Positions 44,224 through 52,398 of a DNA stretch of 64,000 nt are shown piece after piece (the first letter of the stretch is position 1; the number at the start of each line of letters is the position of its first letter). The position numbers were made by a program, and so were the translations under genes. The stretch is from contig NZ_JAOBWS010000001.1 of NCBI RefSeq assembly GCF_025245835.1, forward strand, positions 372,001-436,000. The letters run 5' to 3'. Source of the stretch: Rheinheimera sp. 4Y26. Its GTDB lineage: Bacteria; Pseudomonadota; Gammaproteobacteria; Enterobacterales; Alteromonadaceae. Below the pieces are notes generated by a model. It made no database searches and was not told the origin of the DNA. It saw only the letters and a list, made by a program, of their open reading frames with translations.

Positions 44224-45504
44224 TTAAGGTGCTGTCGCCTGCAGACTATTGCTGCGCTGTGCCAGTTGCTGGCTGTTACCCGCTACCGGCAAGGCGGCCT
44301 GGGCTTTATATTGAAAACGCTGAAAATCATAACCCAGCAGTTCAGCCACTGTGCTCGCCACCTGATGTTGCCACCAGGTGGTGCCGGTGTTTTTGATACC
44401 CTGAGCCACAATGGCCGGGCCAAGCGCGGCCAGCCAAATCTCGTCCGAACCTTCGACTGCAGCCGAAACTGTTAGTTTTTGCAGATAACCAGCCATAGCC
44501 CGCACACTGCCGTGATGCGACCAGCTGTCAGCATGGCGGCCGCGGCCGTGATCTGTGGTAATCAATAAGGTGGTTTGATCGCGGTAAAACGGGTCGTTTT
44601 GCAGTTGCTGCCACAGCTCAGCAATAAACTGGTCGCTGCGTTTGGCCGCCCATAAATACTGATCGTACTGGCGGTCGTGGGCAAAATCGTCGGTTTCACC
44701 ATAAGCCACATACAACAGCCGGGGTTTTTTCCGCTTCAGATATTCCAGTGCAAACTGGTGGGTAAATACATCCAGCCGCACCGAAGCCCATGGGCTTGGG
44801 GTTTGGCGTTGTAGTTTATTCAAAAGTATCAGCTCTGGGGTCAGCTCGCCGCTGGCACTGCTAAAACCGGCATTCACCGGCAATTGGCTGCGTGGCACAT
44901 TCAGAATAAAAGGCAACATATCCCAGGAGCCAAAAGCCGCGACCTGACCCTGTAAACCCGGTTGTTGATTCAGCCATTCCAGCACTGTGACATTGGGGTT
45001 GTACCTGCGGGCATTGCTGTGCAGGTTGGGATCGGCCACCCCGCTCAGCATTTCGTTATAACCAGGGTAAGACACCCTGGCTTTGTTACTGACATTCATC
45101 AAGGATCCCTGATGACGGTCGCCGACTAATAAACCTTGTTTTTTAATCACCTGATGAAAAAACGGCAGTAAATTTTCCGCTTTATTGCCCTGAAGCAGCG
45201 GGCTTAATAAGCTGCTGTTGCGCACATAACGACTGTCATTGGCAAGCTCCGCGTCGGCGCCATAAAACAATTCCTGCCAGCGCAAGCCGTCGATACTGAC
45301 CAGCACCACTTTGGGGCTGAAGTTGCTGTTTTTTAGCTGCGCGGCCTGTGCCTGCTGGCTCAGGGCACACAACAATATCAACAGCAGTGGCCAGATCATG
45401 TGCTGCCAACATCTTTGGATAGCGCCTGCGGATAAGGGCAAAACAGTTGGCGCATCACACAAATTTTGCGGTTGGGTGAAAAGTGCAAAGCAGATTCGGT
45501 TCAT
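44224..45504 (-). CDS. Alkaline-phosphatase-superfamily periplasmic protein
   Basis: 426 residues. The core VVLVSIDGLRWQELF (metal Asp), SYPGYNEMLSG (nucleophile region), VAYGETDDFAHD and TTDHGRGRHADSWSHHG (metal Asp/His) mark a phosphodiesterase/phosphatase/sulfatase-fold enzyme. A signal-like helix (MIWPLLLILLCALSQQAQA) starts at residue 36, so ATG 45399 is an alternative start. ATG 45504 is kept because GGGGA lies 6 bases upstream. Substrate unknown. Confidence 0.85.
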   Translation of the reverse strand: MNRICFALFTQPQNLCDAPTVLPLSAGAIQRCWQHMIWPLLLILLCALSQQAQAAQLKNSNFSPKVVLVSIDGLRWQELFYGADAELANDSRYVRNSSLLSPLLQGNKAENLLPFFHQVIKKQGLLVGDRHQGSLMNVSNKARVSYPGYNEMLSGVADPNLHSNARRYNPNVTVLEWLNQQPGLQGQVAAFGSWDMLPFILNVPRSQLPVNAGFSSASGELTPELILLNKLQRQTPSPWASVRLDVFTHQFALEYLKRKKPRLLYVAYGETDDFAHDRQYDQYLWAAKRSDQFIAELWQQLQNDPFYRDQTTLLITTDHGRGRHADSWSHHGSVRAMAGYLQKLTVSAAVEGSDEIWLAALGPAIVAQGIKNTGTTWWQHQVASTVAELLGYDFQRFQYKAQAALPVAGNSQQLAQRSNSLQATAP

Positions 45505-45669
45505 CAGTTATCCCCGGTTGATGCAAGGTTTCACGTGCAAAGTGTTGCGCCCGGGCATGACAATTTGGTGCGATTTTTATAACCAAATGATGAAGTTTCA
45601 AAAAGTTGGCAGGGCAAAGGCAGGAAATTCTGTGATAAGGTGCTGCTTTTTGCAGCCAGAGATTTCCAG

Positions 45670-47103
45670 ATGTCCAGCGAGTTCAGCTTTCAGCAGGCTT
45701 TTGAGCAATTCAGCACGGCCCTTGCCAGTGTGGTGTTTTATTCATTTGAGGTGCAGGGGGTGGCCATACCGGTCACAGTGTTATGGCTGATGTGTGGTGC
45801 CATTGTCTTTACCTGTTATCTGGGGTTTATCAATATCCGTGGTTTTCGCCATGCGCTGAGGGTAGTGCGCGGTGATTTTGCCGATAAAAACGACAAAGGT
45901 GAAATCAGCCAGTTTCAGGCTTTATCAGCTGCGTTGTCGGGCACTGTTGGCACCGGCAATATTGCCGGTGTGGCTGTTGCTATTACCCTGGGTGGGCCTG
46001 GCGCTACTTTCTGGATGATAGTGGCTGGTTTTCTGGGCATGACCACCAAATTTGTCGAATGTACGCTGGCGGTAAAATACCGGCAGATTTTGCCCGACGG
46101 TACTGTGGCCGGTGGTCCTATGTATTACATCAAAGCCGCTTTGGAAAAATACCATTTGCCGAGGCTTGGTAAATTTCTGGCCGGCTTTTTTGCCGTGGCC
46201 TGTGTCTTTGGCTCTGCCGGTTTTGTACATGTCAATCAGGGTTTTGTGCAGGTAAAAACAGTGACAGGTTTTGATAATGCCTGGCTCTTTGGTTTTATCT
46301 ATGCCGCGCTGGTGGCACTGGTGATAGTGGGCGGCATTAAAAGCATAGGCCGGGTCACCAGCAAACTGGTGCCTCTGATGTGTGGTATTTATCTGGCCGC
46401 AGCCCTGGTGATTATCGGCCTGCACTGGCAGGACATTCCGGCCGCGCTCTGGACCATCCTTAAAGGTGCTTTTGCCCCTGAAGCCGCTTATGGTGGAGTG
46501 ATTGGCGTGTTAATTCAGGGCTTTCGCCGTGCCGCTTATTCCAATGAAGCCGGTATTGGCTCCTCGCCTATTGCCCATGCAGCCGCCCGCACCAATGACC
46601 CTGTTTCCGAAGGTTTTGTTGGTTTGTTAGAGCCTTTTATCGACACTGTGGTGATTTGTACTATTTCCGCACTGGTCATTATTTTAACCGGCGCCTATCT
46701 GCAAACCGGGCTGGATGGTGTGCAGCTCACATCTTCGGCTTTTGCTTCTGTGTTTGACTGGTTCCCGCTGGTGCTGATGGTGGCTTTGTTGCTGTTTGGT
46801 TACTCCACTGTGGTGAGCTGGGCTTATTATGGCCAAAAAGGCTGGGGCTTTTTGTTTGGTGAACACAAATACAGTATCCGCGCTTATAAGGTACTGATTT
46901 GTGCTGTGGTGGCCATAGGTGCTGTGCCTAACGTATTGGCAGTGTTTGATTTTATTGATTCGATGATTTTCCTGATGGCGGTGCCGAACATTCTGGCCTT
47001 GTATTTGTTATTGCCGGAAGTGAAGCAGGATCTGCAGCTGTATTTACGTAAAATGGCCAGCGCAGCACAACACAAATCAGCGTCAGTGGCAGAGCTCAGA
47101 TAA
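45670..47103 (+). CDS. Sodium:alanine/glycine symporter (AGCS family)
   Basis: 477 residues from ATG 45670 with about ten to eleven membrane helices. The AGCS signature GTVGTGNIAGVAVAITLGGP is clear, as are KFVECTLAVKYR, GPMYYIKAAL, AAYSNEAGIGSSPIAHAAA and FGYSTVVSWAYYG. Imports alanine or glycine with Na+ across the inner membrane. The C-terminal 20 residues are hydrophilic. An upstream GTG (45640) would add ten residues without support. Confidence 0.95.
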   Translation: MSSEFSFQQAFEQFSTALASVVFYSFEVQGVAIPVTVLWLMCGAIVFTCYLGFINIRGFRHALRVVRGDFADKNDKGEISQFQALSAALSGTVGTGNIAGVAVAITLGGPGATFWMIVAGFLGMTTKFVECTLAVKYRQILPDGTVAGGPMYYIKAALEKYHLPRLGKFLAGFFAVACVFGSAGFVHVNQGFVQVKTVTGFDNAWLFGFIYAALVALVIVGGIKSIGRVTSKLVPLMCGIYLAAALVIIGLHWQDIPAALWTILKGAFAPEAAYGGVIGVLIQGFRRAAYSNEAGIGSSPIAHAAARTNDPVSEGFVGLLEPFIDTVVICTISALVIILTGAYLQTGLDGVQLTSSAFASVFDWFPLVLMVALLLFGYSTVVSWAYYGQKGWGFLFGEHKYSIRAYKVLICAVVAIGAVPNVLAVFDFIDSMIFLMAVPNILALYLLLPEVKQDLQLYLRKMASAAQHKSASVAELR

Positions 47104-47169
47104 TTCCACGCCGTGGCTCGACAAAGTTCTGTGTGGCAACAACACTGAAATCATAACCTGGAGGTGATT

Positions 47170-48801
47170 GTGCAGAACTTGGGAATTTTGTGGCAACAGT
47201 ATGGACGCTGGATTGGTTTAATTTTGTTATTGCTGGCGGCAAACCTGGCGCTGTTGCTGGTCAGCAAAACCAGTGAGGTGGGTCTGGGGTTTGAACTCTG
47301 GGCTTATCTGCTGTTTGATCTGCTGTTGGTATTGCCGCTCTGGTTATTGCTGGCGCGGCTGGAACATTACCAGCAACAACAACAGGAAATCGCCGCTTTA
47401 TCGGCCCAGCTCGATGCCTTAATGCAGCAGGCACATTTACCGCTGTCACAACAAGACAGCCTGATCGGCAAACTGACGTTATTACAGCAAAATCAGCAGG
47501 CTCAGGCGCGCCGTGAGCAGGAAATCCGCCATCTGGTGCGGGTGCAGGGCCTGATAGACCACGACCTTGCTATTGGTAATCGCATCTATTTTGAAAGCAA
47601 GCTGCAGCATTATCTGAACGATCCACAGGAAGCCTCGTCCGGCGCTTTGTTTTTAATTCAGGTCAGTCATCCGGAAATGTATCTGGAATTGCCGTTGCAG
47701 GTGCAGCGGCTGGCCGGTTGTGCCGAGTTATTAACCCAGCTTTGTGCCCATTTGCCCCAGACTGTGCTGGCCCGCATTGCCGATAACGATTTAGCTGTGT
47801 TGCTGCCCGGGCTGACGCAAAAAGATGCCGAAACCATGGGCGACCGGATGGCCTCTATTCTCAGCCGCTCCAGTTATTTTGCCGATTATCTTGATTTTGA
47901 CGTGCTGCATATTGGTTATGTGATTTATCAGCAGGGGCAGGGCAGCTATCAGCTGATGGCCGAAGCCGATATGGCGCTGAAAACAGCACAGTTACAGGGG
48001 CCCAATGCCGCTTATGGCTTTTACCCAAGCCACAAACCAAAAATTAAAGGGTCGGTCTGGTGGCGCACTGAGCTCAGTAACGCCTTAAAAGAACAGCGGC
48101 TGATTTTATCTTTTCAGCCGGTGTTTTCGTGGGAGCAACATGATGTGATCCAGCATGAGGTACTGGTGCGGCTGCAAAGCAGTGAAGGCGATAAACTCAA
48201 TGCCGCAGTGTTTTTGCCGATGGCGGCCAACTGTGGTTTAACCCAGGCTATTGACCAGTATGTGCTGCTCAAAGCCGCAAAATTATGCCAGCTGGAAAAC
48301 TTCGGCAACAACAGGTGTAGCGTCAATCTGGCGGTGGAAACCCTGCTCAGTAAAGACTGGTTGCAATGGCTGGGTGAGATGCTGGCGCAAGGGCAAATTA
48401 ACGGCCGGCAGTTTGCACTGGAAGTGGACGAATACCATCTGCAAAAAAATTACCGCAAGTTAAAACCTGTATTAGCCCATTTGCAGCAACAGGGTTTTGC
48501 GCTGATTATCGACCATGTGGGACTGTCGATTGAAGCATGCCCTTATCTGGATGAGCTGAAAATTGAAGCCATTAAATTGCATCCTTCTGTGGTGCGGCAT
48601 CTGGATTTACAGCTGGAGCAACAGTTGTTTGTGCGTGGTTTAATCAGCTGCAATACCAGCAAAGGCGTGCGGGTCATCGCCACTGGGGTGGAAAATCTGA
48701 AAGAGTGGCAGGTGCTGCAAAAACTCGGTGTCAGTGGCGCTCAGGGTTATTATTTCAGTCAGCCGTTGTCGCGTATTATTCCGCAGGACCAGCCGCATTA
48801 A
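47170..48801 (+). CDS. mshH: Degenerate GGDEF-EAL membrane protein, MshH/CsrD-like
   Basis: 543 residues from GTG 47170 (GGAGG 5 bases upstream). Two N-terminal membrane helices (LILLLLAANLALLLV, YLLFDLLLVLPLWLLLA), a Gln-rich coiled coil (about 65-125), then GGDEF-like and EAL-like domains. Both are degenerate: the GGDEF site reads ADNDL; EAL is EVL; DDFG is IDHVG; AEGVE is ATGVE. It is thus not expected to make or break c-di-GMP. CsrD, its homologue, instead promotes RNase E decay of the Csr small RNAs. In Vibrio the mshH gene precedes mshI, as here except for one inserted gene. Confidence 0.75.
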   Translation: MQNLGILWQQYGRWIGLILLLLAANLALLLVSKTSEVGLGFELWAYLLFDLLLVLPLWLLLARLEHYQQQQQEIAALSAQLDALMQQAHLPLSQQDSLIGKLTLLQQNQQAQARREQEIRHLVRVQGLIDHDLAIGNRIYFESKLQHYLNDPQEASSGALFLIQVSHPEMYLELPLQVQRLAGCAELLTQLCAHLPQTVLARIADNDLAVLLPGLTQKDAETMGDRMASILSRSSYFADYLDFDVLHIGYVIYQQGQGSYQLMAEADMALKTAQLQGPNAAYGFYPSHKPKIKGSVWWRTELSNALKEQRLILSFQPVFSWEQHDVIQHEVLVRLQSSEGDKLNAAVFLPMAANCGLTQAIDQYVLLKAAKLCQLENFGNNRCSVNLAVETLLSKDWLQWLGEMLAQGQINGRQFALEVDEYHLQKNYRKLKPVLAHLQQQGFALIIDHVGLSIEACPYLDELKIEAIKLHPSVVRHLDLQLEQQLFVRGLISCNTSKGVRVIATGVENLKEWQVLQKLGVSGAQGYYFSQPLSRIIPQDQPH

Positions 48802-49729
48802 GTTGTGGCTGTAACTGTTGATACTGCTGCTGGTTAATCAAACCGCGATAATAAAGGCCTGCGAGCCCCTGCAAACCGCCGGTGTGGAAAAATGCAATAT
48901 TGCTACCCGGCGCAAAATCTCCTTGTTGTGCCCATAACACTAAACTTTGCAGTGCTTTGCCGCTGTATACAGGTTCGGTGTAAATCTGCTGCTGCGTTAA
49001 ATCCAGACAAAACTGCAGGGTTTGCGGCGTAAATTTGCCATAAGGCTTTTGGCTTTGCTCCTGGCGCAGCTGCCAGTTCTGCGGCGCAGCAACCGGCACT
49101 AACTGGCGGATGCGATCCGGCAAAGAGGCATCTTTCACCACCGAAATCCCCAGTACTGCAGTGTTTGGATGAGCGGCGCTTAAGCCGGCTAGAGTGCCGC
49201 CGCTGGCGCTGGCGCAGGCAATCAGGCTGGCGGAGCCTGAAGGCGTTTGTAAAATGGGAAGTTCAGCCAGCCCGGGCAGCGCCAGAGCACTGCTGCCGCC
49301 TTCGGGAACCATCAGATAATCCGGGTATAAAGTGCAAAGTTCAGCCAGAAACTCAGCCTGCTGCCTGTTGCGGTATTGTTCAGGCGACACAAACTGCAGC
49401 TGCATGCCGAGTTCAGTACAACGTTGTAACGTTGGATTATGCAAATCAGCCTGATGGGAACGCACTATACCAACAGTGGCAAAACCAAAATGCTGACCGG
49501 CTGCAGCTAAAGCAACCAGATGATTGGAAAAGGCTCCACCAAAACTCAGAATTCCTTTTTTGTTATGTTGTTGTATTTGCTGGATGTGATACTTTAGTTT
49601 TAACCATTTATTCCCGGCGATGTCAGGCACCCGGCAAGCGAGTGTGGCAATCCAGATTTGGACTTGCCGCGCCCTTAGTTGGGGGTCAACAAGGAGCTGC
49701 CATTGCAGCTGATAAAACGGATCGGACAT
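48776..49729 (-). CDS. PLP enzyme of the D-cysteine desulfhydrase/ACC deaminase family
   Basis: 317 residues from ATG 49729 (GGGG upstream). The fold type II PLP pattern is present: DIAGNKWLKLKYHI (Schiff-base lysine), LSFGGAFSNHLVALAAAG, VPEGGSSALALPGLAEL and a SASGGTLAGL phosphate-binding loop. It is either a D-cysteine desulfhydrase or a deaminase of a cyclopropane-like amino acid. Sequence alone does not decide. Its 3' end overlaps that of mshH by 26 bases (convergent). Its start is divergent from mshI with only 56 bases between. Confidence 0.85.
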   Translation of the reverse strand: MSDPFYQLQWQLLVDPQLRARQVQIWIATLACRVPDIAGNKWLKLKYHIQQIQQHNKKGILSFGGAFSNHLVALAAAGQHFGFATVGIVRSHQADLHNPTLQRCTELGMQLQFVSPEQYRNRQQAEFLAELCTLYPDYLMVPEGGSSALALPGLAELPILQTPSGSASLIACASASGGTLAGLSAAHPNTAVLGISVVKDASLPDRIRQLVPVAAPQNWQLRQEQSQKPYGKFTPQTLQFCLDLTQQQIYTEPVYSGKALQSLVLWAQQGDFAPGSNIAFFHTGGLQGLAGLYYRGLINQQQYQQLQPQLNAAGPAE

Positions 49730-49785
49730 TTCAGCACCCCGGGGAACAACAAGCAGCAGATTATACATAGTCTCAGGACTGAATC

Positions 49786-50745
49786 ATGTTTGAAAAGTTA
49801 ACCGGTATGATCAAGTTTGGTCAGTCCCGTACCAAAACTGCGGCACATGTGGCGGCCGTGCATTTGCACAATGATTATCTGAAACTGGTGTTATTACAAA
49901 GCGCCGGTTTAAAAGTGCTGAAAGTAGAAACCCTGCTGCCCGGCAATAACGACAGCCCGCAGAGCATGCTGCTGCAGTTGTGCAGTGAGCTGCCCGCTGG
50001 CACCGAACTTTGTCTGGTACTGAGCAGCGATAGATATCAGCTGGTGCAGCTGGATAAACCCGCCGTCAAAGCCGAAGAAATGTTACAGGCGCTGCCCTGG
50101 CTGGTGCGGGAACTCACCACAGTGCCGGTTGAAGATATGTTATTGGATTATCTTGACTTACCCGAACATACCAGCACTCAGGGCGCCCGCATCAACGTGG
50201 TGGTGACGTCCAAAAGCAGCCTGCTGGAGCTGTGCCGTGCTTTGCAGCGTAAAAATATCCATCTTGCCAATATTCAGCCGGAAGAGTGGTTGCCGCGTAA
50301 CTTTATTCCGGTACAAAACAGCGCTGTGATGTTGTTGGTGCATCAAGCAGGGCAGGAACTGAGCCTGCAGATCATCAAGCAGGGGATGCTGTATTTTTCC
50401 CGCAAATTGCGTGGTTTTAACCGTATTGATCAATACGAAATGACCGAACTGCGCCAGGGCATGCTGGATAATTTATTGCTGGAAGTGCAGCGTTCACTGG
50501 ATTATTTCGAAGGGCAGCTGCGCCAGGCGCCGGTGAAAGAAATTTTATTCCAGATAGCCAGCCCACAGCTGCCGGACATAGTGCGTTATTTTGCCGACAA
50601 TGGTTTTAGTCAGGTTGGTATGCTGGATTTAGCCAGCCAAATGCCCAAACTCAGCGCAGCTGAACAACAGGATTATTGGTTAACCATGGCAGGCGCCATG
50701 GAGTTGATCCTAGCCGGGGAGCAGACCAATGAAGCTCAGGGTTAA
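49786..50745 (+). CDS. mshI: MSHA biogenesis protein MshI (PilM-like)
   Basis: 319 residues, the first gene of the pilus assembly cluster. PilM-like actin-fold ATP-binding protein at the cytoplasmic face of the inner membrane: AAVHLHNDYLKLVLLQ at the N-terminus, LPWLVRELTTVPVEDMLLDY in the middle. AGGA lies 7 bases before ATG 49786. It overlaps the following PilN-like gene by 17 bases. Confidence 0.9.
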   Translation: MFEKLTGMIKFGQSRTKTAAHVAAVHLHNDYLKLVLLQSAGLKVLKVETLLPGNNDSPQSMLLQLCSELPAGTELCLVLSSDRYQLVQLDKPAVKAEEMLQALPWLVRELTTVPVEDMLLDYLDLPEHTSTQGARINVVVTSKSSLLELCRALQRKNIHLANIQPEEWLPRNFIPVQNSAVMLLVHQAGQELSLQIIKQGMLYFSRKLRGFNRIDQYEMTELRQGMLDNLLLEVQRSLDYFEGQLRQAPVKEILFQIASPQLPDIVRYFADNGFSQVGMLDLASQMPKLSAAEQQDYWLTMAGAMELILAGEQTNEAQG

Positions 50746-51454
50746 TTTATATCAGGCGGCATTACAGCCGCGCCACGACAAAATGACGCTGCCTGAGCTG
50801 ATCAGAGCCACATCACTGGTGCTGTTGTTATTGCTGGTTGGTGGTGGTTTTGCTTATCAGCAGTTAAGCACAGCCAGAGCACAATTTGAGCTGGCGCAGA
50901 CCCAGCAACAGCACAAAGTCAAAGAGCTGGAGCTGTATCAGCAGGCGCTGTCGGCCCGTCAGCCGTCGGCGCAGTTACAGCAACAAGCCAGTGTGCTTAA
51001 GCAAAGTATTGCGCAAAAGCAGCAGCTGCTCGGTTATCTGCAACAGGAAAATAATAAAACGCCACCGCAATATGCCAAAGTGATGCAGCATCTGTCTGAC
51101 ATAGACCCCAAAGGGCTGTGGCTGACCGGTTTTGCTTTAGGCGGCAGTGAACAATTTGAAGGCATCACCAAAGATGCTGAGCTCGTGCCGCGCTGGTTAA
51201 CAGCTCTGGGCGCAGCGCCAGGGTTGCAGGGGCTGGAGTTTAGTCTGGTCAAACTGGAGCCGGTGGCCGAAGGTGCATACCGGCAGTTTTTGGTGTCGGC
51301 CAAAGCAAAAACAACGCAGCATTTAACCGGTTTATTGCAACAACCGGCAGCTGCAACACCTGCAAACACAAAGGCAGAGCCGGCAACGTCCACGCCTGCA
51401 GCAGAAGCTGCACAGCAGCTTAATCAAAACGCTAGCAGCGGGGGGCAACCATGA
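50729..51454 (+). CDS. mshI2: MSHA PilN-like assembly protein (MshI2)
   Basis: 241 residues with the PilN layout: short cytoplasmic peptide MKLRVNLYQ (the conserved motif that docks on the PilM partner), one membrane helix (LVLLLLLVGGGFAY), a coiled coil and a periplasmic domain (ISDIDPKGLWLTGF-like). The last 40 residues are an Ala/Gln/Thr-rich tail. Its stop overlaps the mshJ start (ATGA). Confidence 0.88.
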   Translation: MKLRVNLYQAALQPRHDKMTLPELIRATSLVLLLLLVGGGFAYQQLSTARAQFELAQTQQQHKVKELELYQQALSARQPSAQLQQQASVLKQSIAQKQQLLGYLQQENNKTPPQYAKVMQHLSDIDPKGLWLTGFALGGSEQFEGITKDAELVPRWLTALGAAPGLQGLEFSLVKLEPVAEGAYRQFLVSAKAKTTQHLTGLLQQPAAATPANTKAEPATSTPAAEAAQQLNQNASSGGQP

Positions 51455-52098
51455 GCCTGATGCAACAGTGGGAAGAGCGTTTTTTACAGTTTCAGCTGCG
51501 CGAACGTTATTTCATCAGCGCCGCAGTGCTGGTGCTGCTGTTATGGTGTGGTCTGTTGTATGGGGTTGAGCCGCTTTGGTCAGAAGCGCAAAAACAGCAG
51601 CAACAATATCAGCAAACCAGCAAACAGCTGCAGGTGCTGCAACAGCAGATAGATGCAGTGCAGCAGGTGTTACAGCAGGATCCTGATGAGCAGCTGCAGT
51701 CAGAAATTAACGCCATGAATACACAACAACAGCAGTTGCTGGAACAAATCCGCGCTATGACAGGCCGTTATATTAGCGGTGCACAAATGGTGCAGCTGCT
51801 CAAAGACGTGCTGGCCAGCCAGCAGGGCGTCAGCCTGCTGGCGCTGGAAAATCTGCCGGCAGAGGCTGTGGCTTTGCCGGGCATGGAGAGCAGCCAACCG
51901 CTGTTATACCGCCACGGCACCAAACTGGTGTTTGCCGGCAGTTATGCTGCTTTACAACAATTACTGACGCGACTGGAACAATTGCCATGGCAACTGCACT
52001 GGTCGCAACTGCGCTATAAAGTCAGTCAGTTTCCCAAAGCTGAGCTTGAGCTTGAACTTGAAACGGTAAGTGAACATGACAGCTATCTGCAAATTTAA
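51451..52098 (+). CDS. mshJ: MSHA biogenesis protein MshJ (PilO-like)
   Basis: 215 residues. A single membrane helix (ISAAVLVLLLWCGLLYG), a long Gln-rich coiled coil (about 40-100), then a small periplasmic domain. Together with the PilM- and PilN-like proteins it forms the alignment subcomplex linking the inner-membrane motor to the secretin. Confidence 0.88.
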   Translation: MSLMQQWEERFLQFQLRERYFISAAVLVLLLWCGLLYGVEPLWSEAQKQQQQYQQTSKQLQVLQQQIDAVQQVLQQDPDEQLQSEINAMNTQQQQLLEQIRAMTGRYISGAQMVQLLKDVLASQQGVSLLALENLPAEAVALPGMESSQPLLYRHGTKLVFAGSYAALQQLLTRLEQLPWQLHWSQLRYKVSQFPKAELELELETVSEHDSYLQI

Positions 52099-52390
52099 GC
52101 TGGCGGCGCTGTTGTTGCTGTGCAGCAGCGGCAGTATTGCCGATCCAACAGCACCTGAAGCCCAGTTGCAGCCAGAGGGGGCAACGGCACAAGCGCCCGA
52201 GTCCGTACCCAGGCTCAGCTTGATCCGCAGTGATGGTCGCAGCTATCAGGCGCTGATTAACGGCGTGCTGGTCAAAACCGGCGACAAAGTGGGGCCTTAT
52301 CAGGTGCAGCGTATCAGCGCCGGCCAGGTGATACTGCAGCAAGGTGAAAAGCGGCTGCAGCTGAATTTATTTAACAGCACAACAAAGTAG
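52076..52390 (+). CDS. mshK: MSHA biogenesis protein MshK (PilP-like)
   Basis: 104 residues from ATG 52076, overlapping mshJ by 23 bases. Signal peptide (LAALLLLCSSGSIA) followed by a small beta domain: DGRSYQALINGVLVKTGDKV and YQVQRISAGQVILQQGEK, as in PilP/GspC homology domains. It probably contacts the MshL secretin. Confidence 0.85.
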   Translation: MTAICKFKLAALLLLCSSGSIADPTAPEAQLQPEGATAQAPESVPRLSLIRSDGRSYQALINGVLVKTGDKVGPYQVQRISAGQVILQQGEKRLQLNLFNSTTK

Positions 52391-52398
52391 TGAACCTT

